Shown here: piece after piece, positions 32,201 through 42,549 of the stretch
Position numbering within the stretch: the stretch's first letter is position 1
Layout of the letters: every line of letters begins with the position of its first letter
Assembly: GCA_947396885.1 (NCBI GenBank)
Contig: OX377204.1
Location: forward strand, 4,650,001-4,714,000
Reading direction: 5' to 3'
Length of the DNA stretch: 64,000 bases
Origin: Heligmosomoides polygyrus polygyrus
Taxonomy: Eukaryota; Nematoda; Chromadorea; Rhabditida; Heligmosomidae
Notes under the pieces: model-generated
Seen by the model: only the letters and a program-made list of their open reading frames with translations
Databases searched by the model: none
Told to the model about the DNA's origin: nothing
Position numbers and translations under genes: made by a program

Positions 32201-34829
32201 GCACCCGATACCAGGTTCCTGGTTCGGATTTCCCGCCCAGACCAACCAAGCCTTCCGGGGTCGGTGAATTGGTAACAGACTTGTCTGGGAAGGATAAAGC
32301 ATTGACTTGTTCATCGGCTGGCCACCGCAAGTCATTGTATGGCCAAATACGAATTCAACACGTCTCCACGACATCCCGTAGAAGTAGAATGCGTGGCGCA
32401 TCCCAAAGGGGATTGAATAACGCCGTCCTTTATCCTTATCCTTATCGCAGTCAGAGAGTCAGAGGGGAATGCCCCCATCGTTTAGGATAGATTTGGCGAT
32501 CTTCAGCTTAAGCTACACATTTTTTTAGCCAAGCTGAACATCGTTGAAATCCACTCGATAGAGTTCAGATGAAACTGCACAAGTTTTATGAGAACGCTGA
32601 ACTCTTGACAAAAGTAGCGCATAGATACTTGTTTGTGCCGTTACGATAAAAGATCATAAATAAGAGCAGCTCGTTTCTGCTCAAATTTGCGGTGAAAACA
32701 TCATTTGGCGAGCACTGCACCTCCCATCTCCTAATTTTATTTATTTAAGTAATTTTGCTTAACCTCAAGCGGCTGTTGCTCAGGTTGTGAGGTAAATCCG
32801 CGCTCTTGTAGCATCTAGCACTAGTTCTTGATCGCGATCGTTATAACAGCTGTGATAATCCTTAGTGATGTTACAGCTGCTTCAGCTTTGTCCGTGTACG
32901 CGAAGGAACGTTAAACGCGTTTGCGATTCGACCTGGTGTAAGGCAAGGATGCGTATTGTCGCCGTTGCTATTCAATATTGTTGTCGATGCAGTTATGCGG
33001 AAGGTGTTCAGCGGGCGGCAAGGAGTTCAAATTATAGATAATCACTTCGCTACGGCCTCATCTTCGCTGACGATAGTACGATCTTTGCAGACACTTATGC
33101 AGATGCAAATGATATTCTTCGAGAATCGCCGCTGTTGCTCTTCAATACGGACTAACTATAAACGCTGAAAAGAGAAAGGCGCTCACAACCGATGGCTCAT
33201 CTTGCACACTCTACTTGAACATCTCCTAGATCGAACAAATCACGGAGTTCAAGTACCTCAGTTCTATAGTGCAGCAGAACAAAGTCTCATCTCAGTCTCA
33301 GTCTCAGAACAGCAGAATTGGCAAAGCTACGATGGCCTTCGGCTCACTAACCTGGTATCTATGGAGGAGACACAACGTGTCCTCGCAACAAAAATGCGCA
33401 TATTTCGGTACATTGTGATGACAATATTGTTTTGTGGTGCAGAAACATGGGTACTTCTAAAAGTCGATTTGCAGAAGCTAGAAGTCTTCCACATGAGGTG
33501 CCTCAGACGTATACTAAACATCTCAATTCGCAATCGGATTAAAAACGACATTATCAGCAAGTCCTGCTGCAGTCAGCACACTGTTGAATCCGAAATCTGA
33601 AAACGCAGGCTAAGGTGGTTTGAACACGTAAGTCGAATGGCAGCTCAACGAATACCAAACAAATTACTGGGAAGAATCAGTCCGAGACAAGTCCAGCGAG
33701 CTGCACCAAAGATGATTGTCTCGGACTGATTCTTCCCAGCAATTTGTTTGGTATTCGTTGAGCTGCCATTCGACTTACGCGTTCAAACCACCTTAGCCTG
33801 CGTTTCCAGATTTCGGATTCAACAGTGGGCTGACTGCAGCAGGACTTGCGGATATTGTCGTTTTTAATCCGATTACGAATTGAGACGTTTAGTATACGTC
33901 TGAGGCACCTCATGTGGAAGACTTCTAGCTTCTGCAAATCAACTTTTAGAAGTACCCATGTTTCCGCACCACAAAACAGAAAGTCCAGCGAGCTGCACCA
34001 AAGATGATGTGGATAAAACAAATACAAGACGACATGAGTAAGCGAGGCTTCTATTTAGAGCGCGGGAGTGAAATGGGTCTGGATCATCTGGTATGGCAGA
34101 GCTTTGTCCGTGACTCTCGCCACTCCATGGCACCCACAGCGACATTATTGGCTACGAGGACGCCCTCAAACCTGATACCCGCTAATGGGGAGTACGGAAG
34201 GAAGGAATATTTCAGCTAGAAGAGTAGGGTACCTGCAACCGTTCTCTGGCATCATATTTTACGTAGAGTCCGAGTTGCACGTTTCCTAGTTCAGGCGCAT
34301 TGCTTAGTTGTATCGCTATCTGAAACACACTGGAATTACTAGACTAGCCGTTCTGCTTCTAGAAAATTTCTTGCTTACAAAGTAAATGTCAATTGGCCTT
34401 CCGGTGACTTTCTCAGTATCTTTGTCCATCTGAATTCTCTCCAGTGTTGTGCAGCGGTGTTGGCACCATGACCACATTCCATGCCGCACTTTAACTGACA
34501 CCTTCTGAAATTTCGGAGTGTTAGCCCTAGTTTACACTTGAGCCGCAGCGGGCGCGGTACCGTGGTCGGAATAGATATCGATCGGGCGACGCGAAAAATC
34601 GATATCTATGGCGATCGTGGTGCCGCGTGGAGGCGCAAGTCTAAACTAGGGCTTAGGCAGTTAGATGTTTCGCTAATAAGACTTGCGAGGAGAAACCAAC
34701 CTCTGATGGCTCTCTGAGCTTTCTATGCAGCTCGTCGACATTATGAATGGCCTTCCCGTCCAGTGCAACAATCGTGTCACCAACGAACGCTTTGCCAACC
34801 AAAACCGAATTTGTATCGATGTGGGTGAT
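26283..34829 (-). CDS. PDZ-domain protein, 3' part (six exons, 5' end missing)
   Basis: Exons in transcription order: 34829-34701, 34504-34379, 31735-31674, 31613-31535, 29156-29067, 26342-26283 (TAG). Phases agree throughout and 181 residues are visible. Exon 1 reads ITHIDTNSVLV..GDTIVALDGKAIHNVDEL, a typical PDZ core with the GD-I-V-L-DGK turn, and KVSVKV in exon 2 closes that domain. Exons 3 and 4, joined across a 60-bp intron, read VHNVDTSSIAGVHLRPGDII and REVNDKPVSSKTMLKYYI, a second PDZ core. Exon 5 is a Ser/Thr-rich linker and exon 6 the C-terminus (VEIPADFDPTKLRPCKNAK). PDZ domains bind C-terminal peptides and scaffold complexes at membranes; no partner can be inferred. The start of the first PDZ domain must lie upstream of 34829. 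The introns contain a CAGGG-ended element, an RTE-like LINE, a mariner fragment, a second LINE and a MITE. The join between exons 5 and 6 is the least certain. Confidence 0.82.
26546..28845. mobile_element. CAGGG-ended (hAT-like) element split by a LINE
   Basis: CAGGGATGGGCGGAAATTT at the left and AATTCCGCCCATCCCTG at the right are inverted termini, each followed inward by AAAACAGAAAA-rich sequence. Such CAGGG..CCCTG ends are common in hAT-class elements, but the 8-bp flanks do not clearly match. Most of the interior is an RTE-like LINE (26985-28112). The whole lies in the last intron of the PDZ gene. Confidence 0.55.
26985..28112 (+). pseudogene. RTE-type non-LTR retrotransposon, 5'-truncated, frameshifted
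   Basis: The plus-strand frames give reverse transcriptase segments: KKAFDSVEAAAVAEALLTLG, LRELYNGFTT, VRRGVRQGETTSPKLFSATL (the QG..SP motif), LHHLRFADEIVLITPSI (here FADE in place of the catalytic F/YADD), NGTYISECSSYVYLGRE and then LTYASET. After about 27716 the C-terminal region continues in other frames with stops. The domain order is that of RTE-clade LINEs. It is dead because of frameshifts and stops. A 3' fragment of a relative is at 12150-12490. Confidence 0.8.
29350..29480. repeat. Tandem repeat rich in TTCGAAT / ATTCG
   Basis: About two and a half degenerate units of roughly 50 bp, with CGAATAATCGAATAACTCC, CGAATAATCTAATAACCCC and CGAATAATCGAATATACTG at corresponding positions. 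Confidence 0.6.
29520..29660. repeat. Degenerate 43-bp minisatellite
   Basis: Units begin at GTCGTCCAACGTGGGTCGG, ATCGTCCAAAGTTGGTCGG and GTCATCCACCGTGCC, each followed by a TTCAG(C)(A/T)GAC(A/G)TGCCGAAGAC segment. Relatives occur at 41680-42000, 42550-43000 and, in inverse, 54100-54370. Confidence 0.6.
29885..30300 (+). pseudogene. Mariner-type transposase N-terminal fragment with its 5' flank
   Basis: From about 30000 the frame reads SKANRMAAVNNDLLKASVEA and TTRDIAEDLDVDHNTVARHL, a helix-turn-helix DNA-binding domain like that at the N-terminus of mariner transposases. No catalytic region follows. The preceding 100 bp (CTATCTCAGCGGTAGGTCGG and on) match the ends of foldback L at 59959-60601 and the flank of the mariner pseudogene at 48520, which implies a shared terminus. 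Confidence 0.65.
30545..31215. other. GC-rich block, function unknown
   Basis: Open frames exist on both strands (for example minus 30940-30563). Their Arg/Pro/Ser composition follows the base composition and there are no splice sites or motifs to support a gene. CGATCGG(C/T) recurs. A TATATAAG-like and an AATAAA motif near 31000-31070 would be compatible with a solo LTR, but I cannot find matching TG..CA ends. Confidence 0.3.
32161..32447 (+). repeat. SINE-like repeat, family A copy 4
   Basis: It runs from GCGCAGTCGGAGGAGGCGCC to the CGTGGCGCATCCC block with a TTATCC-repeat tail. It is a near-full-length copy in the PDZ gene intron. Confidence 0.75.
32890..34215 (+). pseudogene. Second LINE (RTE-like) pseudogene with an internal inverted duplication
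   Basis: RT segments include VRQGCVLSPLLFNIVVDAVM and, after a frame change, a Phe/Ala/Asp-Asp-type box (TTCGCTGACGAT), then FCGAETWVLLKVDLQKLEVF and FHMRCLRRILNISIRNRIKN. The tail around 34000-34200 reads MMWIKQIQDDMSKRGFYLE. From about 33433 to 33697 the sequence is repeated in inverse at about 33720-33978, after which the normal LINE sequence resumes. Frameshifts and stops make it inactive. It lies in the PDZ gene intron. Confidence 0.75.
34524..34652. mobile_element. Palindromic MITE, family F-like copy F4
   Basis: GCCCTAGTTTACACTTGAG and CAAGTCTAAACTAGGGC are terminal inverted repeats flanked by TTA on both sides, and ATCGATATCTATGGCG pairs centrally. It sits in the intron between the first two visible PDZ exons. 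Confidence 0.75.
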
Positions 34830-35282
34830 CTATAGAAAAGTTCTTGGATAGTTGCAGCGTTAAAACAGAGGAAGTCATGCAGTATATGGTAGAAAGGCGT
34901 TATAAAATGTTGCCGGTTTGTTTCTCAAACTCCCTCGAAACTTAGTTTTTTTTAGTAATTACATATTAATTTTAGGAGTGGAAGTCGGCATTCAGTAGTT
35001 TTTCTATATGTTGTTGCTCATGACTTGCTTTAGCTCCGCGTCATGATATGAATAAGTTCCGGTATAGCCTGTTGCAGCGGTGGCCGTTCTCTTTGTAGTT
35101 TTGCTATACCTTCCACTTTTGATGTTATTAGTTTTATCAGTCAATAGCAGAACAAAGAACGGTTCCCATTCAGTTACCTAAACAAACAACAAGTGCCCAT
35201 TAAGGTCGAGTCGACCTGACTCAGGAAATGCTAGGAGGAGGAAAGAGCGGGTTTCGTGGGTCTCTACAAGGGAGCTCTTTTA

Positions 35283-35416
35283 GGCCCCCTTTATACTTCG
35301 ACGCCGAGCGACACCACGCCACGTATAGTGGCCATATTGATTGAACGACGCGATCGATCAACTTGGCCACTTTGCACGTCGTCGCGTCGCTCTGCGTCGG
35401 AAGTATAAACGAGGCT
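35283..35416. mobile_element. Palindromic MITE, family F copy F3
   Basis: GGCCCCCTTTATACTTCGAC and GGAAGTATAAACGAGGCT are terminal inverted repeats flanked by TTA (35280-35282 and 35417-35419). The right-hand TTA is, on the minus strand, the TAA stop of the upstream gene. Confidence 0.8.
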
Positions 35417-35869
35417 TTAGAGTAGGAGCAGATTCGGGCCTCCTGTCGACGGGGCTCTTGGAGAGGGAGAGCGGGATTCGGGACTCTTGTAGAAGGGTTT
35501 CTCGAATTGAGGAGCGGGATCTGTGGCATCCTTTTGACGGCGGTGTCGGAGAGGAGGCGCTGGATTCGGCGTGCTGTCGACATGTAGCAGCATAGCGTAT
35601 TCGGTCCACTTCTGGCCCAAAATCGCACGAATCGTTGACGAGGTACGGCAGATTGGATGAGACGGTATAACGGCGTCAATTTGAGGTTGCGTTTGGCGCG
35701 ACATATGTAGCCCGATGGGGCTGAGTGCCGTGTTACCGGTCTGCACCCAGTTTTTCAGAAAAGGCGAAATTTGTACTACACAGCTTGCTGCTCACCCTGC
35801 AATCGCTCTTATGTATTCGGGCTCCCATCGGCTTACGAACCGAGAACGTTTCACAGTACTCGGTAGGAA
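35417..35869 (-). CDS. Unrecognised gene, last two exons (Pro/Ser/Arg-rich C-terminus)
   Basis: Exons 35869-35796 and 35740-35417 are separated by a 55-bp intron with good sites (AGG|GTGAGC, GGGTGCAG|ACC) and matching phase 0. The first exon reads PTEYCETFSVRKPMGARIHK then SDCR. The second continues TGNTALSPIGLHMSRQTQPQ, includes AILGQKWTEYAMLLHVDSTP, and ends in a low-complexity tail (FEKPFYKSPESRSPSPRAPS, then LLLL). The stop is TAA at 35417-35419. I do not recognise a domain. The 5' end is missing; the first exon needs a phase-1 donor upstream. It is on the same strand as the PDZ gene, 588 bp before its first visible exon, so it could be a neighbouring gene or an alternative 3' end of the same locus. 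A MITE (35283-35416) is inserted exactly at the stop codon. Confidence 0.5.
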
Positions 35870-35989
35870 CTGCAGACATTCCTTCCCGCGAGTAGATGCG
35901 AGACTTTCTGGAAAAGTGCTACTTTCAATATAAATTCAGTTGGCAGAAGCATAAAGGATAAATGATAAAAGATAAAGAACGGCGTCAGT

Positions 35990-36130
35990 CAACACCTTAT
36001 GGTATGCGCCACGCATGGTACTTCTACGAGATATCGAGGCATCAGCTTGAAGGTGTAATTGGTCTATATAATGACTTGTTTGGCTAGTCGATGGACAAGT
36101 CAGTGTTTTACCCTTCTGAATTCATCAACA
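35990..36130 (-). repeat. SINE-like repeat, family A fragment
   Basis: ATGCGCCACGCATGGTACTTCT and GACTTGTTTGGC match in inverse the 3' half of family A. The head is missing. Confidence 0.55.
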
Positions 36131-36782
36131 ATTAAACCCGTTCGTATGTGGTAGGCTATGGGGTAAAGAAAACTATAAGGGATAGAGATGAATACGTCGA
36201 TATCAATACGTAGATATCTCTACTCCTTATATCAGCGGGTTAGTCATTGACGAATTCGGCCACTAGTAATGGATTTACGCTTTACGACGTTCCTTTCTGT
36301 CACGAATGTTTTAAAGAACTACATGATTAAGCAAATTATAAACCAGGCGAGCATCAACACTGTTAGGTGGAAATTCTTCTACAACAAGGATTTCGAAATT
36401 TGTAGAAATTCTCAACGATCTTCATGTCTAGGGCATACTACTACAGTTGTAGACGACTCACTTGGGGAGCTTATTAACATTCTTTAAAAAATTCTCATTG
36501 GGACCTATATGGTCTTGTAGGGCATCGAACGAGAATCACAGAACTGCGTTTCGTTTTTGCTAAGGGCTACTGGGTGGTCCGAAAATGGCAAAAAATGGTG
36601 CCACTTCAGGGCAGGCTGATAAGGCATAAGTGATACCTGGAATGGCCTGTCGTGCCCAAAACTTGACCTGCAAAAGGTTTGCAGCACAAATTAAAATTGC
36701 ATCCTATAATACGATAGTTTATGACGCTTCCTAGGCGAAGCTGCAGGGTACATTCAAGTGATTCATTCGTATCGATGGTGAC

Positions 36783-36866
36783 AGCGACTGGATGGTCGAG
36801 TGGGTAGCAATGCGTGCTTACGGTAGGGAGGTCGAGGGTTCGATTCCGAAGAGTCAGGGGATTTGC
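36783..36866 (+). other. tRNA-Ser/Leu-like module, left arm of J1
   Basis: GACTGGATGGTCGAGTGGG matches a type II tRNA A-box and GAGGGTTCGATTCCG is a perfect B-box. The possible anticodon region is GCTTACGG. Confidence 0.55.
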
Positions 36867-37317
36867 TAGGTGGTCTCTTCCATTTTTACAAAAGAAAAGT
36901 GCATTTTAGCTTCGGTGGGATACCGTATTATTGAGTAGCCGTGAGTAAAGGTGACGAGGTCACGACCACCGATTTCGCCTGACGTCACTTTTGGGAATTA
37001 TTTAAGCCGCTGACCACGAATCTGCCATCATTTTCTAAATTTCTACTATTCGTGCAGTACTTTGAATCTCAAAGTCGAACGCTGGAAAATAACAACGGAG
37101 AAGGCCACACTGAAGAAGAAAACGATTCTATTAACTTAGACAGTTTTAGTCACCCATATCTACCGTAACTTACCGTAACCGACATCACTCCACTCGACAA
37201 AACCAGCTTTTCCACATCTGACAACAGGTTGGAAGCAAGTTTAGGAAGCAAATACGGCACCCTACCGAAGTCATAATGTACTGTTCTTTCGTAAAAATGG
37301 AAACAGACCACCTTGCT

Positions 37318-37396
37318 AATCCCTAACCGCCTCTGGAATCGAACCCTTGACCTCCCTACCGTAAGTCCGCGTCGCTATCCACTCGGCCATCCAGTC
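37318..37396 (-). other. tRNA-Ser/Leu-like module, right arm of J1
   Basis: The minus strand reads GACTGGATGGCCGAGTGGAT and AAGGGTTCGATTCCAG. It is the inverted partner of 36783-36866 and points towards it. Confidence 0.55.
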
Positions 37397-37730
37397 GCTG
37401 CCACCATCCATGCGAATGAATCACAAGCAAATTTAATTTGAGCCGCAAACCTTTTGCAGGTTAAGTTTTGGGCACGACTGGGCCATTCCAAGTGACACTT
37501 ATGCCTTACCAATCTGCTCTGAAGTGGCACCATTTTTTGCCATTTTCAGACCACCCGGTGGCCCGTATCAAAACGAAACGCAGTTCTGAGATCCCCGTCC
37601 CATGCCCTACAAGACCATATAGACCTCGTTACAATCTTTGGGAGAAGTTCATGGGATTCCCTTGTCAGCTAAGCAACTGAACTGAAAATGTCCAGGCTAA
37701 AATGCATTTGAATCGTAGGAATGTCTCCTG

Positions 37731-38210
37731 GGGCCGGATTTATCAACGCATATACCCTCGGGTATGCGGGGTGTAGAGTGTAGACGTTATACGTTGGATC
37801 CTATCGAAAATCTTCGGATAATTGGATGATTCGGATAACGGAATTTTGCGAACCCTGGATTTTTGGATCATTCGGGTCCGGTTACCGGAATCGGATTTCC
37901 GAAAACGATTCATTCCATTGTATGGTAGACGTACAGGTGAGGCATTCATGATAAACCTTACTCGGCACATCGTGGATAAATCAGTGACTAGAGGGGGAAC
38001 GATCGTCGTAGATATATCCGCATACCCGCGAGGAATCCGCACCCTATTGACGCTCCAGTAAGATTAGCTATCCTCGCGATAGGCTAAGTTCTACCATACT
38101 CTTGATTCCTTGCATGAATACGAACTGTACCCACTACCCACCGCTGGTAGCGGATACGATTACCTTACGGTGTCTCTACCTATACCCACTGCTTGATGAA
38201 TCCGGCCCCT
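37731..38210. mobile_element. Foldback/MITE, family G-like copy G3
   Basis: The ends GGGGCCGGATTTATCAACG and GATGAATCCGGCCCC are inverted, with further inverse blocks inside (ATACCCTCGGGTATGC / GCATACCCGCGAGG). The termini resemble G1, G2 and G4, but the interior differs. Confidence 0.65.
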
Positions 38211-38489
38211 GCTTTTGACTACTGCCCCGCAGAGGATAAAGCTAGGTGCATGCAAATGTTAAGTGTTTGCATTGAATCAGATAATTGCCATAGTCGAGCA
38301 GTTTTTTCTAAATTTACGGACGCTATTTTAGAGAGAAATTTGCCAAAAATCTACTACTCATTTTTCAAAACGACAAGCATTGTTTCTGTGCTGCATGTAC
38401 GTATTTTCCCAAATTTCTCAGTGTTTCTAAGCCAGACATTGATGTCACTTCACCTTCAAGATTATTAATCTCCAGCATTCCCATTATAG

Positions 38490-38620
38490 TGCTCGTGGTA
38501 GCGCAGTTGGAGGAGGCGATTGAAGTCGCTTATACCCGAATCCAAGTTCACGCTTTGTCGTTTCTCGCCGAGGCCAACTACACCTTCCATCCCTCAGGGA
38601 TCCGTGAATTGGGGAATTAC
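38490..38620 (+). repeat. SINE-like repeat, family A 5' fragment
   Basis: GTAGCGCAGTTGGAGGAGGCG begins a copy that keeps the head and part of the body (CCAACTACACCTTCCATCCC) and stops at about 38615. Confidence 0.6.
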
Positions 38621-38784
38621 TAAGACCACTATAACCAATTCGGGATAAATGAGCGCGCAATTGGTGCTGGAGCATACATTTTCGACGCGTCGCACACGTG
38701 GGCTGTGTCGGCCTTGTGCGCCCGCGGTGGCCCGACTGGCAGGCGGATCGTGGTGTCTGCTTTTAATTTTCTGGTATTTTTGTT

Positions 38785-39125
38785 TCCAGCTGCATGCGCT
38801 ACTGCGCTCGAAGAGCGCAGAACCCAGCTGTGCACTCCGCCGGGCGACCTAAGCGGTTTCCACGCAAGCTGCCTGGATGGACCACCCCGGAGCCCCTTCC
38901 CGCAGCTCGGTAATTTGGCCACTACCCATGCATCACATCACTCGTCGCGCGCACACTAAACGACCACCTAGCCTGGTTCCTCGAGCGCAGAATTCTGCCG
39001 CGGACCCTGAGCGATGAAAGCATTTTCACACATGAGCAGCTTGGATGGGCCACACTTCGGCGTCCCTTCCCTAGCCTGCTTCTGCGCTCGAAGAGCAAAG
39101 AACCCAGCTGCGCACTTCTTGGGTG
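38785..39125. repeat. Dispersed relatives of the 113-bp repeat
   Basis: GCGCTCGAAGAGCGCAGAACC and CACAAGCTGCCTGGATGG-like segments recur twice (38800-38910 and 38985-39120). They match the tandem array at 6034-6372 in inverse orientation. Confidence 0.6.
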
Positions 39126-39437
39126 AACAGTTTTAGTGCGCTTAGAGTCATCCAACGGAGATATGCATGCCTCAGTGTTAAGCGCAGGAGAAACCATGCT
39201 CCAATCGAAGATTCGTGCTCAAAATCTTTTCCGATTTGGTTTTAATGCCATAAATTCACTCTGTGGATTTGTAACAGACTTGTTTCAAAAGGCTAAAATA
39301 CTGACTTGTCAGCTGGCGACGGCGCAAAGCGGCTCTGATGGGTCACCTTGTAAGGCAGCCCTACACGACGTTCTGAATTGTATGATATCAAAAATTTCAC
39401 ACAGCACTAGTGTGTTTGACTACAGTGGTGAACTGAG

Positions 39438-39683
39438 CTAGGCCACGTTACGCATAAAGCTCCCGTTAACCAGCGTCATTATCTGAGCTACGCGCAGGCC
39501 ATAGAGATTCACACTTGCTTGGTGCTGCGTGAGCATCTCAGAAGCAGCCTGCAAAGCGCTTTCTCTAGAGACATTTGTATACAACGCAGTAACGTCAACG
39601 ATTCCATGACACATCCTTCCTCCGCCGTGGTCTCGCGGAGTTTCTGAAAAAAGCACAGGTGTTTGGCAGGTGTGATGGCACAA
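39438..39683 (-). pseudogene. Penelope-like element reverse transcriptase fragment
   Basis: On the minus strand the frame reads GIVDVTALYTNVSRESALQA and then NLYGLRVAQIMTLVNGSFMR. The D-T-ALYTNV block is characteristic of the RT of Penelope-like and related elements. It is truncated before the catalytic YIDD-type box and ends in a stop. A Penelope-like 3' end with its endonuclease is at 63487-63999. Confidence 0.55.
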
Positions 39684-39689
39684 ATTTGA

Positions 39690-40655
39690 GCAGTTTAACT
39701 AAAACCAAGTTTAGCAACCAAAATTTCGGCCAGTATTGCGGTGTAATCTCGTGGTTGCCCTATACATCTCCTGGGATAGTACTACGAACTCCCCATCCTG
39801 TGACTGGACATTCATGTGCCTTCCTATCAAAGCAGATAACCTCTTAATATATGGTGACCCCCTCCGAGCCGCATTGCGCACTGACTACCAACAATCCGTA
39901 ATTCCTTTTGTGTTCAGGCATTTGTTTGTTTTTTGCTCCTAGTGGTTGTAAGTCAATGAGTGTTTAATGAGTTGTTGCAAAGAATTGCGGCATACGTTAA
40001 ACATAGTGCTGACGAAGCGTTGAAACCATGTGTGAAAATTGCACATGAAGGTATTCGAATTGTATGTGTAGATTAATCGCTGCCAGTTCTACCGCATCGC
40101 TATTGAAACCGGACAATGTTGAATGAACCAACGTACTGAAGTCCACTTTCCTTGGACGTTCCTCTCGGCTTCTGGGGCCTAAACAAATCCGTAGTTGAGT
40201 TTTATGTTATCTAACAACAAGGAATTCTATAGTTTTTAATTCTATAGCTTTTTCTATAGAGCTAACTAGTTGGCTCTAGCCTTTTGACGAACGTCATCCC
40301 AGACCACGGGGTGTTCATTAATACCGCGCCATTCTAGCGCCCTGCTCCGCCCCCGCAGACTTCCTCATGTGAGCCTACAGATGTGACTGTTTCCAAAAAC
40401 CATCTCACTCTTACCTGAAGGCTTAGTGTGTGAACACGGTCTTCATGAGTGCTCAATTGCTATCATGTTCCAATAGAAAGCGCAACTCACATAGAAGACG
40501 CAGCACCATTAAACGACAACATTCTGAAAGATTTCACTAAAAATAAGATCTACCATACGTAGTGAGGAACACAGTCATGGCTGTGATTGATACTGATATT
40601 GATATTGTATCACGCTGGCATTATGGTGACGCGGATGAAGATAATGCTATGATTT
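39690..40655. other. Unassigned spacer
   Basis: No supportable gene. It includes a short copy of the ATGGTGACCCC(C/T)TCCGAGCC repeat near 39852 and a small hairpin around TTCTATAGCTTTTTCTATAG near 40240. Confidence 0.4.
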
Positions 40656-40659
40656 GGAT

Positions 40660-40870
40660 TGATGGGTTAGGGTCTCTGCAGAGTCTCTCGGCACCACCCG
40701 TCCATATCCCTTTCACCGAAGTGGGGACCCACGCTGTCACTGTGGTGGAAGCCGCGGCGCGGACAAGTAGTCGCGGCGCCGCTGGTCGCAAAGGTCGCCG
40801 AGAGCTGCCGTCGTTCACGGCGGCTCTCACCCGCAGTGCCAGGCTCTGTGATGAGACCCGCCTAGGAGAG
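40660..40870. repeat. GC-rich dispersed repeat Q, copy 2
   Basis: It corresponds in inverse orientation to 18225-18450, sharing GGGTTAGGGTCTCTGCAGAG, CAGTGTGGTGGAAGCCGCGG-like and GCGGCTCTCACCCGCAG segments. It is followed by a 10-base G run. Confidence 0.6.
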
Positions 40871-41679
40871 GGTCGGATTCGAAGCTTGGGGGGGGGGAGG
40901 TTAGAATAGCCCATTTTTCATGGCCAAACATTATCAGATAAGTAGACCTTCGACTTAGAGCCTGGGAGGCGTGAACGCTTCATACTGAGATGGCCGCAGC
41001 CTTAAAATTTATGTCTGGAATCCTCTGTTTTGAGCTGCTTCTCAAACAACTTCGCGTTTTATGGGATTTTTACAATCACGTAAAATTGTACGCTTTTCAA
41101 ATCAAATACCTCTGAAACAAACTGAACGCAGTTCAAGCCAAAATGCTGAGAAAAGTGTCTAATTTGAAATGAAAATTGTATTATATAAATTTTCATGGTT
41201 GCTTTTGTTGTGAATGTATTCATGTTTAATTAATCGTTCTCACTGATTCAATGTTTTTATTCGTGTTTCCGTGCTCGTTTTCGTTGCTTCCTTGTTTTTA
41301 GTCGTGTTAATTCGCTGGCTTCCATTGTTGCTTCGAGTTTGTTGATCGTTTTTATTGTTGCTTTGATTGTTTTCGTGCTTCCGTCCTTATTTTCTTTGCA
41401 TACCCGGTTTTCTTTGTGTTTCGGCCTTCTCGTTCCTGTCGGCAAAAGTAGCAGTATTGAGTATAGTAACTCTCGCGCAGCGGCACCACCCACCAAGTAG
41501 ATTTTGGCGAATCTCCGACACATTCACTACACGTATGGTACACGTTATTGGACGCAGAGACAATGACGCCAGTAATGGGTGTAATGAAGGTCCTCCACAT
41601 GCCAGCCGGCCTTTCTTTGAGCTTTACCATGGGTGGTTGCTATCGAGTCTATACCTTGGCATTGGATCGTCCAAGTCTG

Positions 41680-42000
41680 CCATATGTTGAGCGGGCAACG
41701 CGTCAGGGTACGGATCGGAATCATGTGCTGAGCACCGGGATTGGAAAGATGTGCCGCGCACCTAGTCCAACATGCGAATTCAGTAGGCGTGCCGTAGACG
41801 TCATTCATTGTGCATCGAGATTCAGAAAACGTATCTCAGGCTTCGCGCATGAAGCGAGCTTTTTCAGAAGACGTGTCGCGGACGTAGCACAAAGAACGTG
41901 CGGATCCGGAGAACGGGCCACAAACATCCCATACAAGTGCTCCGATACGTCTAACTGTGTGCTTAGCACTTGTGCGCTTCGCGCTATTTTGCAACATCAC
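41680..42000. repeat. Degenerate 43-bp minisatellite, second block
   Basis: Repeated pieces such as GATTCAGAAAACGT, TTCAGAAGACGTGTCGCGG and TTCAGTAGGCGTGCCGTAG stand at roughly 43-bp steps, as at 29520 and 42550. Open frames through it are repeat-driven. Confidence 0.5.
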
Positions 42001-42549
42001 TGACCTATGGAAAGTAGTTCTTGTAAAAGTGAAATTCACTAACATCTAGGCCTGCTGTGTGTTTGTCGGCATCAAGCCGTTCACCACTTCGGCACTTCAT
42101 CGTAGACATTCACTCCGGACCGCCAGTAACGCCATTGGTTTGTGCTGCGCAGTACTGTTCCCTTCAGGTGGCTCCTCCGCAACCGTTCTCATGCTCAACA
42201 GTTTGGGTTTCCGGATATTGTTGATAATATCCGGAAGCATCTTCCGAATCCGAGCGCCAGGTTCCTCCTCACTCGTTTCTTCTTACTGGATCTAATTGCT
42301 GGCCCGTCTTTACTAGTCTTCCCCCCCCCCACCTTCTGGATCCAGATGCTCTGAAACTCACGCAGTTGCCGCTGTGTGAAGCAGGAGGGGACTTCCTCTG
42401 CTTATCACTCAACGCCCGTCGCTGCAGACGGTGAAACGTATCTCACATAAGTTAGATCACTCAAACGTCAACGACCGCTAACTCAACTATATAGTGGTAG
42501 ATAGATAAAGAACATAGAGGGGGGGTTCTACTACAGCAGGAATCAGTCG

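Larger units (their letters stand above)
36500..37640. mobile_element. Foldback element J1 with two convergent tRNA-Ser/Leu-like modules
   Basis: ACCTATATGGTCTTGTAGGG and TGGTGCCACTTCAG on the left arm have inverse partners CCCTACAAGACCATATAGACC and CTGAAGTGGCACCA on the right. The AAACCTTTTGCAGGT block is on both arms. A tRNA-like module lies in each arm, pointing inward. A half element of the same family is at 47700-48125. Confidence 0.8.
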
